Under the pieces are notes generated by a model, which was not told where the DNA came from, searched no databases, and saw only the letters and a program-made list of their open reading frames with translations. 64,000 bases of DNA from contig NZ_JBPDIH010000001.1 of assembly GCF_052030545.1 (NCBI RefSeq), positions 186,001-250,000 of the forward strand, read 5' to 3'. Position numbers and translations under genes: made by a program. Below are positions 1 through 9,670 of this stretch, one piece after another. The first letter of the stretch is position 1; every line of letters starts with the position of its first letter. The stretch is from CANMXU01 sp052030545. Its GTDB lineage: Bacteria > Pseudomonadota > Gammaproteobacteria > Enterobacterales > Alteromonadaceae.

Positions 1-170
1 TTTTTAGAGAAACTTAATCTGCTCGAGCGTCTCGCGATGGCGATGAACTGAAGTTGTTCCTTATCGCAATATCTTTTGGCATGCATACGAGCAACTTCAG
101 ATACTTTGCGCAAATAAACAAAATACCAAAAGATAAGACAAACAATAAGTAAAAAATAAATGTTTTCCAT
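1..170 (-). CDS. DUF3301 family protein, N-terminal part (cut by window start)
   Basis: The minus strand opens with an ATG at 170 and stays open to base 1, so only about 56 residues are visible. They start with a single hydrophobic membrane segment (about residues 4-20, rich in L, I, F and Y) followed by a basic stretch with many Arg and Lys. This small membrane-anchored layout, directly downstream of a DUF3549 gene, fits the DUF3301 family of gammaproteobacteria. The function is unknown. The ATG follows the stop of the upstream DUF3549 gene by only 2 nt, so the two are almost certainly cotranscribed and translationally coupled. Confidence 0.6.
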   Translation of the reverse strand, partial: MENIYFLLIVCLIFWYFVYLRKVSEVARMHAKRYCDKEQLQFIAIARRSSRLSFSK

Positions 171-172
171 TA

Positions 173-1210
173 CTAACCTTTTGAGCCAACTTGGTTAAAT
201 AGTAAGCCTATGGCTTTAGCAAGAGTATCGCTGCGGTTAGGCTCTCTCATACATTGAAAAAGAATGGGGCGCAGTAATGGGATCGCAACTAAATCTTTAA
301 ATAATGCCGAAAATATCTCACTGGCATCACCTTGGGCGATATTTTCCAAATAATTCATCATGTACGCAGGTTGATGCAAAACTTGCCAACATCTTGCTGC
401 AATGGCAATGATAATATCTTCTGGCAAATTACTTTGCTGTAAGAGTTTGTCAAAAAACTGCATTACATGAGGATGCTCACAGCTTGATGCTAATGCGCGC
501 AGTAGATGGGTTTTTAGCAAAAGGTTATTTTGTTCCACAACGGCGTATTTAGCGATGATTTTATCGATTAAATTTACATCTAAACTGATATTTTCAAGTG
601 CTGAACAAACGGGTAACAAGACTTGCTCTGGCAAGTGCTCAAAAGCCGTACTTACTAATTCTCTATTGTTTTCCAAGGCTAAACGCGCACAAAGATCGGT
701 AATACCTTGTACACCGATTGTTTGCCAATTATCCCACTTCTGCTCAGTTAAGTAGTTTTGAACACCTTGATAATAAACGCTATTAGGTTGTTTTAGTTCA
801 GCTTTTAATAAACTATTAATGAAAGCGAGCTTATATTGCGACGGCGTAAAGTGGTATGGGTTACTTTTTAGTAGTTCTTCTTGTTTCTCAGTAGGGTCGA
901 CACTTAAGTCAGTACCCAATGCGGTAATAATAACTTCAATAAAGTGATTTCTACTGGCGAGATTTAATAAGCCACGTTCATCTAAAGGAAGTTTTACAAA
1001 CCATAAATAAGGTTGTGGAGACTTTTTTTGCCAAAATGCAATGGCAACAAATGCGTGCCCTTGAGATGGAAATGGGTAAGGTAATTGATTTGCTTCTATT
1101 TTATTAAAATCTGCCTTTGAGATTTTGTCGATGCGTCGGCCAATATCATAAATTCGGTATTGAGAGTCGGAAAGGCTAAGTAGCTCGGAAATAGTAGAAA
1201 TTGTTGTCAT
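173..1210 (-). CDS. DUF3549 family protein
   Basis: This 345-residue protein has no signal peptide or membrane segment and should be cytoplasmic. Its N-terminal part (about 1-110) contains YDIGRRI and an aromatic-rich segment ending in YLWFVKLPLDERG that I recognise from the DUF3549 family of Alteromonadales and Vibrionales. The C-terminal two thirds are helical, in a HEAT-like style, and Leu-rich. No catalytic motif is visible and no role is established. It is followed after 2 nt by the DUF3301 gene, a pairing usual for the family, and is divergent from yqcC with a spacer of about 70 bp. Identity is by family resemblance; function is not inferred. Confidence 0.75.
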   Translation of the reverse strand: MTTISTISELLSLSDSQYRIYDIGRRIDKISKADFNKIEANQLPYPFPSQGHAFVAIAFWQKKSPQPYLWFVKLPLDERGLLNLASRNHFIEVIITALGTDLSVDPTEKQEELLKSNPYHFTPSQYKLAFINSLLKAELKQPNSVYYQGVQNYLTEQKWDNWQTIGVQGITDLCARLALENNRELVSTAFEHLPEQVLLPVCSALENISLDVNLIDKIIAKYAVVEQNNLLLKTHLLRALASSCEHPHVMQFFDKLLQQSNLPEDIIIAIAARCWQVLHQPAYMMNYLENIAQGDASEIFSALFKDLVAIPLLRPILFQCMREPNRSDTLAKAIGLLFNQVGSKG

Positions 1211-1282
1211 AATAAAAATAGCAATCGAATTATGGCGCCATTATAGAGATAATAGCCTTTTAACGCCAATGTAAAAAAGTAT

Positions 1283-1618
1283 ATGAATCGCTCGTTAACT
1301 GAAAATACCTTAACCTTACTCGCGACATTAGAAGCCCATTTAAAGTCGTTATCTTTATGGCAAAGTGAAACGCCGCCTGCAAAGGCATTGCAAAGTAAAA
1401 TGCCATTTTGTTTTGATACGCTAACTTTTCAACAATGGCTGCAGTTTGTATTTATTGCGCGCATTCATTTATTGATTGAAGATAACCAGCCTTTACCTAA
1501 CAACATGTTAATAACGCCTATCGCAGAAGATGCATTTAAAAAGCTTGGTGCTGATGCTAAACCCTTATTAGATACGTTAAGCGAGCTTGAGCAATTATTG
1601 TCAGAGAAAAATGGATAA
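1283..1618 (+). CDS. yqcC: YqcC family protein
   Basis: A 111-residue protein of the YqcC (DUF446) family. Landmarks are the central motif FDTLTFQQWLQFVFIARI and the following PLP segment, both typical of YqcC. It is all-alpha and cytoplasmic, without a signal peptide. In E. coli yqcC lies directly upstream of truC (yqcB), and the same order with a 12-nt spacer is found here, so the pair forms an operon. The biochemical role is not known; the conserved linkage suggests a connection with tRNA modification, but that is inference. Length matches the family. Confidence 0.85.
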   Translation: MNRSLTENTLTLLATLEAHLKSLSLWQSETPPAKALQSKMPFCFDTLTFQQWLQFVFIARIHLLIEDNQPLPNNMLITPIAEDAFKKLGADAKPLLDTLSELEQLLSEKNG

Positions 1619-1630
1619 ATTAAGATCAAG

Positions 1631-2428
1631 ATGAATAATAAGTTAACGGCTCAAACCGAATTAAGCTCAGATGTTTACGATGAAGATAAGCCGGTATTAG
1701 ATATTTTATATCAAGATGAGCACCTTGTTGCTGTCGATAAACCTGCTGGTTTGTTTGTCCATCGTAGCTTTATGGATAAAGATGAGAAGTATTTTGCTTT
1801 GCAGCTTGTTCGCGATCAAATAGGAAAATACGTTTATCCTTTGCACCGTTTAGACAAACCAACATCAGGTGTATTGCTATTTGCCTTGAGCAAAGAGGTG
1901 GCACAACAAATGGGGGAATTATTTAGTCAGCACCAACTAGAGAAAACGTATTATGCTTTGGTGAGAGGTCATTTAAGTGGACAAGGATTGGTTGATTACG
2001 CCCTTAAAGAAAAGTTAGACAAAATTGGCGACAAATATGCCAATGTTGATAAACCAGCGCAGTCAGCACAAACGCACTACCAAAGCCTTGCTCAAGCGAC
2101 ATTGCCAATTGCAGTTGGCAAATACCCAAGTGTTCGTTACTCCTTGGTCAAGTGTTTACCGAAAACAGGTCGTCGGCATCAGATCAGGCGTCATTTAGCA
2201 CATTTACGTCATCCGATAATTGGCGACATTAATTATGGTGACAACAAACAAAACCCCTTTTTTATTGAGCATTTTAAGTTCAAACAGTTAATGTTGTTTG
2301 CGCAGAAAATAAGCTTTGTTCATCCGGTGACGAAACAGCCAATGGTTATTCAAGCCAAATTTAATGAAAAGTGGTTACATGCGTTTAAGCTATTATCGTG
2401 GCAAGAAGACGAGCTTGTTCAATATTAA
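1631..2428 (+). CDS. truC: tRNA pseudouridine(65) synthase TruC
   Basis: An RluA-family pseudouridine synthase of 265 residues. It carries the catalytic motif HRLDKPTSG with the nucleophilic Asp at about residue 75, the upstream motif VAVDKPAGL (about 33-41), and a basic substrate-binding segment TGRRHQIRRHL near residue 175. TruC isomerises U65 in the acceptor/T-stem region of some tRNAs. There is no S4 domain at the N-terminus, as expected for TruC, and the length fits E. coli TruC (about 260). The coupling to yqcC supports TruC over RluA or RluC. The first 15-20 residues are poorly conserved, so the exact start is slightly uncertain. Confidence 0.9.
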   Translation: MNNKLTAQTELSSDVYDEDKPVLDILYQDEHLVAVDKPAGLFVHRSFMDKDEKYFALQLVRDQIGKYVYPLHRLDKPTSGVLLFALSKEVAQQMGELFSQHQLEKTYYALVRGHLSGQGLVDYALKEKLDKIGDKYANVDKPAQSAQTHYQSLAQATLPIAVGKYPSVRYSLVKCLPKTGRRHQIRRHLAHLRHPIIGDINYGDNKQNPFFIEHFKFKQLMLFAQKISFVHPVTKQPMVIQAKFNEKWLHAFKLLSWQEDELVQY

Positions 2429-2472
2429 TATATTCAGTTTATTATTAGAAAATACATAAGAAGCTTGGCTAA

Positions 2473-2838
2473 TTAAAGTTGGCTTGGCCCTAAAATACTG
2501 ACTGCGTTATTGTCTTGGCTAATATGAAATGAGACACGTCGACTTGACGGTACATCGTTTTCATCTTCACCTCTTTCACCTTTAATTTGTACATAGTTAA
2601 CAAATGCTAGCTCATTAGTTTTTTGCTGCTCTTGTCTGGCTTGTGCAAATGCTAGCATCATTAATTGATCTTGCGGAATAGGGCGGTTTAATAAAGACAG
2701 TTTTAATTGGTGATCAGAAACCAATGGCTTTTTTAAGTAGTCACGCTCGATCACGTTGTAATCATTATTGCTTGTTGAACTACATGCACTGAGTATTAAT
2801 ACACTAATAAGGCAAACCAACTGTTTAAATAATGTCAT
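2473..2838 (-). CDS. Small putative lipoprotein
   Basis: A 121-residue protein with a clear lipoprotein signal: a short basic N-terminus, a hydrophobic core (about 7-16), and the lipobox LSAC with acylated Cys at residue 19. The residue after Cys is Ser, not Asp, so outer-membrane sorting by Lol is expected. The mature part contains a Gln/Glu-rich helix (about 65-80) and a strand-like C-terminus. I do not recognise a named domain. It is convergent with truC and stands alone. The function is unknown; it is kept as a real gene because of the well-formed lipobox and sensible codon use. Confidence 0.75.
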   Translation of the reverse strand: MTLFKQLVCLISVLILSACSSTSNNDYNVIERDYLKKPLVSDHQLKLSLLNRPIPQDQLMMLAFAQARQEQQKTNELAFVNYVQIKGERGEDENDVPSSRRVSFHISQDNNAVSILGPSQL

Positions 2839-3107
2839 GGCACGCTACTAAAATTGATGGATAATAACTCTAGATGGCAAGTGTTATGCCAAAAAAAATT
2901 GACGCTGATGGAGCATTAAGTATTAGCTGATAGGTAAAAATGCAGTTATTTGAAAGTTAAGAAAAATTTATAATTCAGATCTAATTATAAATTTAATTTT
3001 TTTGAAAAAAAACATTGCTTAACGCTAAAGGTAAGTCGCTTTGAAAACTTTGTTTTGCGATGGCGTCAAAATTTTAACGTGAGGGAGTATGCTTGAAATT
3101 TACAAGG
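2839..3107. other. AT-rich spacer without a recognisable gene
   Basis: The spacer between the lipoprotein start and the dapD terminator is AT-rich, with runs such as ttaattttttt near 2992-3002. It probably holds the lipoprotein promoter near its start. I find no ORF with coding character, RNA gene or strong palindrome. Confidence 0.4.
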
Positions 3108-3162
3108 TAGAGAAAATAAAAAACTCCGCTAAATAGTGCTTAAAAGCATTATTTAGCGGAGT
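3108..3162 (-). terminator. Rho-independent terminator of dapD
   Basis: A perfect 13-bp stem (ACTCCGCTAAATA at 3123-3135 with its complement at 3150-3162) extends inward by further pairs around a short loop. On the minus strand it is followed by a T-rich run (complement of 3109-3122). It lies 53 nt after the dapD stop and should end the map-glnD-dapD transcript. Confidence 0.85.
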
Positions 3163-3214
3163 GATATTTTAGAGGTTAAACATAGCGACTAAGCGCTGTT
3201 TAACTAATACTCGC

Positions 3215-4045
3215 TTATTCTTCGCTTACCGAGCGAAGTAAGGCATTAATACCTACTTTAGCACGTGTTTTAGCATCTACTTTTTTAACGATAATTGCAG
3301 CGTATAAACTATAAGTGCCACACTTAGAAGGTAAGTTACCTGATACAACTACAGAACCTGCTGGTACACGGCCGTAGTGAACTTCACCTGTTTCACGGTC
3401 AAAAATACGAGTACTTTGGCCAATGTAAACACCCATTGAAATAACTGAACCTTCCTCAACCACAACACCTTCTACAATTTCAGAACGTGCGCCAATGAAA
3501 CAGTTGTCTTCAATAATTGTTGGACCCGCTTGTAATGGCTCTAAAACACCACCAATGCCGACACCACCAGATAAGTGAACATTCTTACCAATTTGTGCAC
3601 ATGAACCTACAGTCGCCCATGTATCTACCATACAGCCATCGTCTACAAATGCGCCAATATTAACGAAGCTTGGCATAACAACTACGTCTTTACCGATGAA
3701 GCTACCGGTTCTAACCGCACAGCCAGGAACTACACGTGTACCGTCTTTTTCGAACATGGCTTTATCGTAACCGTCGTACTTCATTGGTACTTTATCAAAA
3801 AAGGTGCTTTCAGCGCCGTCGATGACTTCGTTGTCCCAAATTCTAAATGATAAAAGCACTGCTTTTTTTAACCATTGATGAACGACCCACTCACCTGCAA
3901 TTTTCTCTGCAACACGTGCGCTGCCGTTGTTTAGTGAAGCAAGCGCGTCTAGAACCGCTTGTTTTACTTCAGAAGTCACAGTACCTGGCGTAATGTCAGC
4001 TCTGCGTTCAAAAGCTTCTTCAATAATGTTTTGTAATTCGCTCAT
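3215..4045 (-). CDS. dapD: 2,3,4,5-tetrahydropyridine-2,6-dicarboxylate N-succinyltransferase
   Basis: DapD transfers succinyl from succinyl-CoA to tetrahydrodipicolinate in the succinylase branch of lysine and meso-diaminopimelate synthesis; it is a cytoplasmic trimer. The sequence has an N-terminal helical domain ([15 protein letters not shown]) and then hexapeptide repeats of a left-handed beta-helix, e.g. [20 protein letters not shown] and [10 protein letters not shown]. Length (276 aa) matches E. coli DapD (274). Two ATGs stand in tandem; the second (4045) is chosen because AGGA at 4052-4055 lies about 6 nt away, versus 3 nt for the first. It follows glnD at 64 nt, the order seen in E. 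coli. Confidence 0.96.
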   Translation of the reverse strand: MSELQNIIEEAFERRADITPGTVTSEVKQAVLDALASLNNGSARVAEKIAGEWVVHQWLKKAVLLSFRIWDNEVIDGAESTFFDKVPMKYDGYDKAMFEKDGTRVVPGCAVRTGSFIGKDVVVMPSFVNIGAFVDDGCMVDTWATVGSCAQIGKNVHLSGGVGIGGVLEPLQAGPTIIEDNCFIGARSEIVEGVVVEEGSVISMGVYIGQSTRIFDRETGEVHYGRVPAGSVVVSGNLPSKCGTYSLYAAIIVKKVDAKTRAKVGINALLRSVSEE

Positions 4046-4112
4046 CATTTTTCCTATGCAATTAAATTTTAAAATTTTTATTTAAGTTAAATAAGGTGGT
4101 TATCGGAAAATA

Positions 4113-6737
4113 CTAACTGATATCTTCCGTTAACATTGAAACTAAATGTTGCTGTTCACTTTCTGAAAGCGCCTCGTTATTGGCGTTTGAGACCGTGAAT
4201 ACATCTTCTACTTTTTCGCCAAAGGTGGTGATTTTGGCGGAATGTATATGAATATTTAAATCATTAAAGACTTGCGCAAACCACGCTAGAATACCCGGTT
4301 GGTCAAGGGCAATAATTTCTATCAGCGTTGTTTTGTTGCTGTTGTTGTCGATAAAACTTAGTTTAAGTTTGACATTAAATTGCTGTAAACGTTTCGCCAC
4401 TGGCTTTAACGAGTATTCTTTCGTTTGTTCTTTGCTTAATGTCGTTGTTAACGACTGGGCAATTTCTAGTGCGCGGTAGCTATCTTCAATTGGCTTATTG
4501 CGTTGATCAAGTACCACAAAGGTGTTTAAGGTGTAACCCGATTTGCTGGTAATAATTTTAGCATCGTGAATCGATAATTTTTTACTGGCAAGTAAGGATA
4601 CGGTTGACGCAAATATATTGTTAAATTCTTTAGTGAAAATAAATACTTCACTACCGCCGCGATACGGCTTAGGGCTAATTAGTACTAAAGGTTTACTTCG
4701 ATCATGCTTTAAAATATTTTTACAGTGCCAAGCAATTTGTTCGGGCGAATAACGTAAAAAGTAATCTGCTTTAAACTCTTTTCTTAACGCTTTTAACGCG
4801 TCAATATCAAATTCTGATTGAGAAATAATCTCCAATGCTTGGCCTTGGTTTTCTCTAATTTTTGCCCGTAAGTCTACCGGTTTTTCTAGGCCGCGTCGGA
4901 ATGCGCGTTTTGTAGAAAAATAAAGCTCTTCGAGTAGGTTTGATTTCCAGCTGTTCCACAAACTTTCATTGGTGGCGCGCATATCTGCCACGGTTAAACA
5001 GTATAAATAATCCAAATGTGCTTCATCTCTAACAATTTCTGCAAAGGTTTTAATAACGGTTGGATCACTTATATCACGGCGCTGTGCGGTGACAGACATT
5101 AATAAGTGGTGTTTCACTAACCATGAAATCATGCGACTGTCATGATCACTCATGTTATGTGTTTTACCAAAGGCAAGTGCATCGATAGCGCCTAAATCAG
5201 CGTGGCTACCGCCTCGTCCTTTAGCGATATCGTGAAATATTCCGGCAATATAAAGTAATTCTGGTTTTCGCACACGTTGCACAATTTTACTGCATAGTGG
5301 AAATTCATGGTTATGTTCTGATTGGCTAAAGCGATATAAATTTTTAATCAAACGATAGCTATGTTCGTCGACCGAATAGGCGTGGAATAAATCAAACTGC
5401 ATTTGACCGACAATATTGCGCCATTCTGGCAGGTAAGCCCCTAAAATACTGTTTTGATGCATTAGGGTAAAAGAAAGTCCTAACCCTCGTGGGTGCTTCA
5501 TCAAATCCATAAAGTATTTACGACATTGTGCATAATCGATAAGACCTGACACCAAGCGGCGTCGTGCATTTCGCATGAGTCTAAGCGTATCAGAGTGCAG
5601 CCCCTTTATTTCAGGGTGTTGGGCGATCAATAAAAACATTTCCATAATTTTTACCGAACGCATAAAGACACGTTGATTAGCCACTTTTATTAACCCGTCG
5701 ACGAGTTCAAAGTCTTTGTTAATGGGAATGATTTGTTCTTGATGATGACTTTTTAAAATGGCGCACTCAAAATGTTGTAATAACATTTTATTCAACTCGG
5801 CGATGCGACCTATAATACGGAAGAAGCGTTTCATCATGCGCTCTACGGCTGCTTTGCCTTCATCACCAAAACCAAGTAACTTGGCTACGTCACCTTGGTA
5901 ATCAAATAACAGGCGATTTTCACTACGACCAGCAACTATGTGCAAGGCAAAGCGCATTCGCCATAAGTAATCTTGACACTCAAGTAATTCGAAAAATTCA
6001 TTGCGGGTAAGGTAATTATGTTCAACAAGCTCTTCAATACAGTCTGCATTAAAGTGACGCTTAGCGACCCAACCTATGGTTTGAATATCGCGCAGTCCGC
6101 CCGGATTTGCTTTTAAATTTGGCTCTAGCGTATATGCAGCGCCATGATATTGCTGGTGACGATTTTCTTGTTCTTCACGCTTGGCAATAAAAAACTTTTG
6201 CGAAGTCCAAAAAACATCTTCTTTTAATAACGGCTGAAGGTGATTTGTTAATATTTCATTACCACAAACTAAGCGCATTTCCATCAAGTTAGTCGCAACC
6301 GTTACATCGTCTACCGCTTGCTTTAAACACTCTTTGGTACTGCGGACACTGTGGCCAATGTCGAGTTTCACATCCCACAATTGGGTAATAAATGCGCCAA
6401 TTTTTTCTTCTACAGAAGTTTCCACTTCTTCTTGGGTTAATAAAAGTATATCAACATCTGAAAAAGGGTGCAGTTCACCCCGGCCGTAACCACCAACTGC
6501 AATTAAACTAATTTGATCTTCATCTAAACGATGTTGACACCATAGCTTAGTCAGGATCTGATCAACAAATTCGGCGCGGGCAGACAGTAGTTCAGTAACA
6601 TCAACTTGAGAAAATTGTTCTTTTAACCATTCATTAAATTCATTGCTCAATGAGCATATTTCAGCGCTTGTTAAAGCATCTGAATTAATGGCAAGTACTT
6701 CAATAATTTTCTCAGGTATCACAGACTGACTATTCAC
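4113..6737 (-). CDS. glnD: Bifunctional uridylyltransferase / uridylyl-removing enzyme GlnD
   Basis: GlnD senses glutamine and uridylylates or deuridylylates PII proteins, controlling glutamine synthetase and nitrogen regulation. Domains in order: a nucleotidyltransferase domain with [17 protein letters not shown] near residue 82-98 (paired Asp of the catalytic site), a GlnE-like helical linker, an HD hydrolase domain with [12 protein letters not shown] near residue 505, and two C-terminal ACT domains (about 690-770 and 800-870) that bind glutamine. Length 874 is close to E. coli (890). It is 29 nt downstream of map. All expected catalytic motifs are intact. Confidence 0.97.
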   Translation of the reverse strand: MNSQSVIPEKIIEVLAINSDALTSAEICSLSNEFNEWLKEQFSQVDVTELLSARAEFVDQILTKLWCQHRLDEDQISLIAVGGYGRGELHPFSDVDILLLTQEEVETSVEEKIGAFITQLWDVKLDIGHSVRSTKECLKQAVDDVTVATNLMEMRLVCGNEILTNHLQPLLKEDVFWTSQKFFIAKREEQENRHQQYHGAAYTLEPNLKANPGGLRDIQTIGWVAKRHFNADCIEELVEHNYLTRNEFFELLECQDYLWRMRFALHIVAGRSENRLLFDYQGDVAKLLGFGDEGKAAVERMMKRFFRIIGRIAELNKMLLQHFECAILKSHHQEQIIPINKDFELVDGLIKVANQRVFMRSVKIMEMFLLIAQHPEIKGLHSDTLRLMRNARRRLVSGLIDYAQCRKYFMDLMKHPRGLGLSFTLMHQNSILGAYLPEWRNIVGQMQFDLFHAYSVDEHSYRLIKNLYRFSQSEHNHEFPLCSKIVQRVRKPELLYIAGIFHDIAKGRGGSHADLGAIDALAFGKTHNMSDHDSRMISWLVKHHLLMSVTAQRRDISDPTVIKTFAEIVRDEAHLDYLYCLTVADMRATNESLWNSWKSNLLEELYFSTKRAFRRGLEKPVDLRAKIRENQGQALEIISQSEFDIDALKALRKEFKADYFLRYSPEQIAWHCKNILKHDRSKPLVLISPKPYRGGSEVFIFTKEFNNIFASTVSLLASKKLSIHDAKIITSKSGYTLNTFVVLDQRNKPIEDSYRALEIAQSLTTTLSKEQTKEYSLKPVAKRLQQFNVKLKLSFIDNNSNKTTLIEIIALDQPGILAWFAQVFNDLNIHIHSAKITTFGEKVEDVFTVSNANNEALSESEQQHLVSMLTEDIS

Positions 6738-6766
6738 AATTATTCTTCTTATTCTTTTGGTAGTTA

Positions 6767-7555
6767 TTAGTTATGTAAAATGCGACCAATAGTATCGTCT
6801 TTACGAAGTGTTAAAATTTCACAACCTGTTTTAGTCACTACGATGGTGTGTTCCCATTGCGCCGATTTTTTACCGTCAGCAGTGGTGACTGTCCAATTAT
6901 CTTCTTTATCTAACACGGTATTTGCACGGCCTAGGTTGATCATTGGCTCAACGGTAAAACACATGCCTTCTTGCATTTTTGTTTTGTCATGGTTTTTATA
7001 GTGAACGATTTGTGGTTCTTCATGAAATTCAGTCCCAATACCATGCCCACAATACTCTTTGACAATAGAGTAACGCCCCGATTTTTTGATGAACTTTTGG
7101 ATCGCAGAGCCAATTTCACCAAAAGCAACGCCAGGTTTTACTTTTTTAAGACCGATATATAAGGCTTCTTGAGTGATACGACATAAACGCGTATCTTCAG
7201 GGCTAACATTGCCGATTAAAAACATTTTACTGGTATCGCCATGAAAACCGTCTTTGATCACGGTGATATCAATATTAACAATGTCACCGTCTTTTAATGG
7301 CACGTCATTTGGAATGCCATGACAAACAACTTCGTTAACCGAAGTACAAATAGATTTTGGAAAGCCATGGTAATTTAACGGCGCTGAAATAGCATTTTGA
7401 ACTTTGTCGGTATATTCTGCGCATAATGTATTAAGTTCGTCGGTGGTAATACCGGCAACCACATGTGGAGCGATCATTTCCAATACATCTGCGGCTAGTT
7501 GACCAGCAACTCTCATTTTTTCAATGTCTTCTTGCGTTTTTATTACAATGCTCAT
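6767..7555 (-). CDS. map: Methionine aminopeptidase type I
   Basis: Removes the initiator methionine from nascent proteins. The 262 residues match the family (E. coli 264). Visible motifs include [21 protein letters not shown] with two metal-binding Asp, [12 protein letters not shown] with the metal-binding His, and FTVEPMI with a metal-binding Glu; the last ligand Glu is in QWEHTIVV. There is no N-terminal zinc-finger extension, so it is type Ia. In E. coli map is divergent from rpsB; here the upstream neighbour is instead a DsbA-like gene on the same strand. It probably leads the map-glnD-dapD transcript. Confidence 0.97.
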   Translation of the reverse strand: MSIVIKTQEDIEKMRVAGQLAADVLEMIAPHVVAGITTDELNTLCAEYTDKVQNAISAPLNYHGFPKSICTSVNEVVCHGIPNDVPLKDGDIVNIDITVIKDGFHGDTSKMFLIGNVSPEDTRLCRITQEALYIGLKKVKPGVAFGEIGSAIQKFIKKSGRYSIVKEYCGHGIGTEFHEEPQIVHYKNHDKTKMQEGMCFTVEPMINLGRANTVLDKEDNWTVTTADGKKSAQWEHTIVVTKTGCEILTLRKDDTIGRILHN

Positions 7556-7726
7556 TCATGCCTCATAGCAGTATAAACCTAACTTGAGCTGTAGGTTCTA
7601 TAAATTTTTTAACGCGTATTTTATACACGAGTAACACGATATTTTACAGGCTTTTCTTATTCTTAGAAAGCACTGTATATGATCTTTTATTGATAACTAA
7701 TACCGAGATAAGCTAACTAAAAATAA

Positions 7727-8335
7727 CTAGCTATTGGCCAGTTCAAGCTTAACCGCTTCAATAATTTTTTCTGGGTCAGTTAGATATAAGTTGTGGTTCA
7801 GTAAAATTAATCTGTCATCGATTGCCAGTAATAATGCCGGTATCGCTTCTGTACCAATAATCTCTTGAATTTCTACAACGCTTTGCAATGCCATCTCTGC
7901 ATCTTTTGTATATTTAGCTAAGGTAAATACTTTACTTGGCGGGGATAACTTTAATTGTTCAATCGTGTCGCTAAGTTCTTCATAAGACGAAAGTGCATTA
8001 CCTTGTTCAAAATGTAGGTTTTGCAGCGCTTGTAATAATTCAAATGCTTTTTTTGGGGCGCGGTTTTGTGCCCAAGAGAGCAAATTCAGTGCTAACGTTG
8101 AATCTTTAGCTTGTGCAAGTGTGGCGAGATAACTCTCGTTAAATTCACATGCGCAGTGCTCTTCTACAGCGTTAATATTTTCGCGGGTTAATACTTGGTC
8201 ACCATCAAAATGACCACAATGAAACAAGTTCACGGTAATTTTAGGGTACGCCTGATGAATATGTTTGACCAGTTGTGTTGCTTTGTAGCTCCATGGACAA
8301 TGACTGTCATAGAGAAAGAATAATTCAGTAGACAT
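7727..8335 (-). CDS. DsbA-like (thioredoxin-fold) protein with CPWS active-site motif
   Basis: A 202-residue protein starting MSTELFFLYDSHCPWSYKA, the first strand and helix of a thioredoxin fold as in DsbA/FrnE-like oxidoreductases. The usual CXXC is CPWS, so the second Cys is replaced by Ser. The helical insertion (about 60-140) and the cis-Pro-like segment TEAIPALLLAID (about 165-176) fit the fold. No signal peptide is seen, suggesting a cytoplasmic protein. The ATG at 8335 is preferred: the 30 residues upstream in the same frame look non-coding, and the thioredoxin strand begins right after it. Substrate unknown; it could be a monothiol reductase, isomerase or glutathione transferase-like protein. 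Confidence 0.7.
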   Translation of the reverse strand: MSTELFFLYDSHCPWSYKATQLVKHIHQAYPKITVNLFHCGHFDGDQVLTRENINAVEEHCACEFNESYLATLAQAKDSTLALNLLSWAQNRAPKKAFELLQALQNLHFEQGNALSSYEELSDTIEQLKLSPPSKVFTLAKYTKDAEMALQSVVEIQEIIGTEAIPALLLAIDDRLILLNHNLYLTDPEKIIEAVKLELANS

Positions 8336-8446
8336 TTGGTGCTCGTTAAATATTGTCTGATTAATGAGATTAAATTTAGCGACATTATACAGAATTGGTA
8401 AAAATTTTATTGGGCAATTGGTCAATTTGGCGCTATTTCCAATTAA

Positions 8447-8461
8447 AAATAATTATTATCA
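8447..8461. promoter_or_regulatory. Candidate Fur box
   Basis: AAATAATTATTATCA matches the 7-1-7 Fur motif TGATAATnATTATCA at 13 of 15 positions. It sits 112 bp upstream of the DsbA-like start and about 430 bp upstream of the TonB operon. Iron control of a TonB system is common, but the long distance to that operon weakens the assignment, and the local AT content raises the chance of a random match. Confidence 0.35.
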
Positions 8462-8890
8462 ATTAAAACAAATGACTATAAGGATAAAAATCCAGCACGT
8501 TTACGGTAATAAAATACAAAAAAGTGAATAAAAAATCGCTTTGGCATAATTTTGTTTGACTTACTACGAACGAATTAGTAAAACATATATAACAAATATT
8601 TAATTCTATAAAGACAACCCCCTTTTTGTATTCCAAATGATAACGTCGCTAACTGATTTGATTATGCAGGTAGTTAAATTTTGCGCGCCAATCGTTGGGA
8701 ATTCATACAAAAGGTGTTTAGGGTTGGCTTTGGAAACCTTATTTGTCGCTCACAGGTTGACAGCTATCTTGTTGTCTGGGAGTATTGAGGGGTTTTATTC
8801 TAGAGAAATTAAAACTTAAAATGGCAGATTATTAAATTTGCGTTAACAAAATATTTGTTATCAAAATTCAATAGCAACTGGTTGGGAACT
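8462..8890. other. Long leader/spacer before the TonB operon
   Basis: About 430 bp separate the candidate Fur box from the DUF3450 start. It must hold the operon promoter. A TTGACA hexamer at 8757-8762 has no convincing -10 at standard spacing. A 60-codon ORF at 8637-8819 lacks a good ribosome binding site and shows no coding character. I see no RNA family I recognise. Confidence 0.4.
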
Positions 8891-9670
8891 ATGTCCAAAT
8901 TAAGCAAGAAAAGCCTTATCGCTACGACGATAGCGGGCGCAATCGCTCTTACAGCAAGCAACTTCGCTGCTGCAGACGCGTTAAACGATTTAAAGAAAGC
9001 AGAAGCAACAATTTTTAAAGCCTCTGTAAAATCTCAAAACAAAATCAATAATATTTATGAGCAAACTCAAGAATTGCTTGCTGAATATCGCAATGTTGTT
9101 GACGAAGCTGAAGTTTTAGAAGGCTACAACGATCACGTTCAGCGTATGGTTGACGATCAAAAAGCTAATATCGCTTCTTTAGAAGGTCAAATTGCTGGTA
9201 TCGATAAAACCAAGCAAGGTGTTGTTCCTCTTATGTATAAGATGATCGAAACACTTGAGCAATTCATTGCTTTAGACGTTCCATTAAACTTAGAAGGCCG
9301 CCAAGAGCGTATTCAAGGTTTACGTAATGTAATGAACGATTCTAACGTTTCTGTTTCTGAACAATTCCGTTTAGTACTTGAAGCATACGAAATTGAAGCG
9401 AACTACGGTACAGTTTTCGACGCTTATGTTGGTGAATTAGACCTAGGCGATCGCACTATCACTGTTGATTTTGTACACATGGGTCGTGTGGCTTTCTTAG
9501 CTCAATCACTTGATATGAAACAAGCATGGGTGTGGAATAACGATTCACGTTCATGGGATGCATTAGGCGATGAATACTTAAAGCCTACTACCGACGCTAT
9601 TCGTATGGCGCGCAAGCAACTTTCGCCAGACTTAGTTAAATTACCAGTATTTGCAGCAGGAGCAAAATAA
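8891..9670 (+). CDS. DUF3450 family periplasmic protein of a TonB system
   Basis: A 259-residue exported protein. The signal peptide (basic start, hydrophobic core, cleavage near NFAAA-D at about residue 24) is followed by a long alpha-helical coiled-coil region (about 30-150), then a compact C-terminal domain with VDFVHMGRVAFLAQ. This is the DUF3450 family, regularly encoded at the head of TtpC-ExbB-ExbD-TonB clusters in Vibrio, Shewanella and relatives, where it probably supports energy transduction across the periplasm. The ATG at 8891 is chosen because the signal peptide starts there and GGGA lies just upstream; an in-frame upstream start gives an unlikely extension. Its stop overlaps the next ATG by 1 nt. 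Confidence 0.88.
   Translation: MSKLSKKSLIATTIAGAIALTASNFAAADALNDLKKAEATIFKASVKSQNKINNIYEQTQELLAEYRNVVDEAEVLEGYNDHVQRMVDDQKANIASLEGQIAGIDKTKQGVVPLMYKMIETLEQFIALDVPLNLEGRQERIQGLRNVMNDSNVSVSEQFRLVLEAYEIEANYGTVFDAYVGELDLGDRTITVDFVHMGRVAFLAQSLDMKQAWVWNNDSRSWDALGDEYLKPTTDAIRMARKQLSPDLVKLPVFAAGAK

Noticed and set aside
8637..8819. 60-codon ORF upstream of the TonB operon
   Set aside because: No good ribosome binding site, atypical codon use and no recognisable family; regarded as part of the operon leader region.
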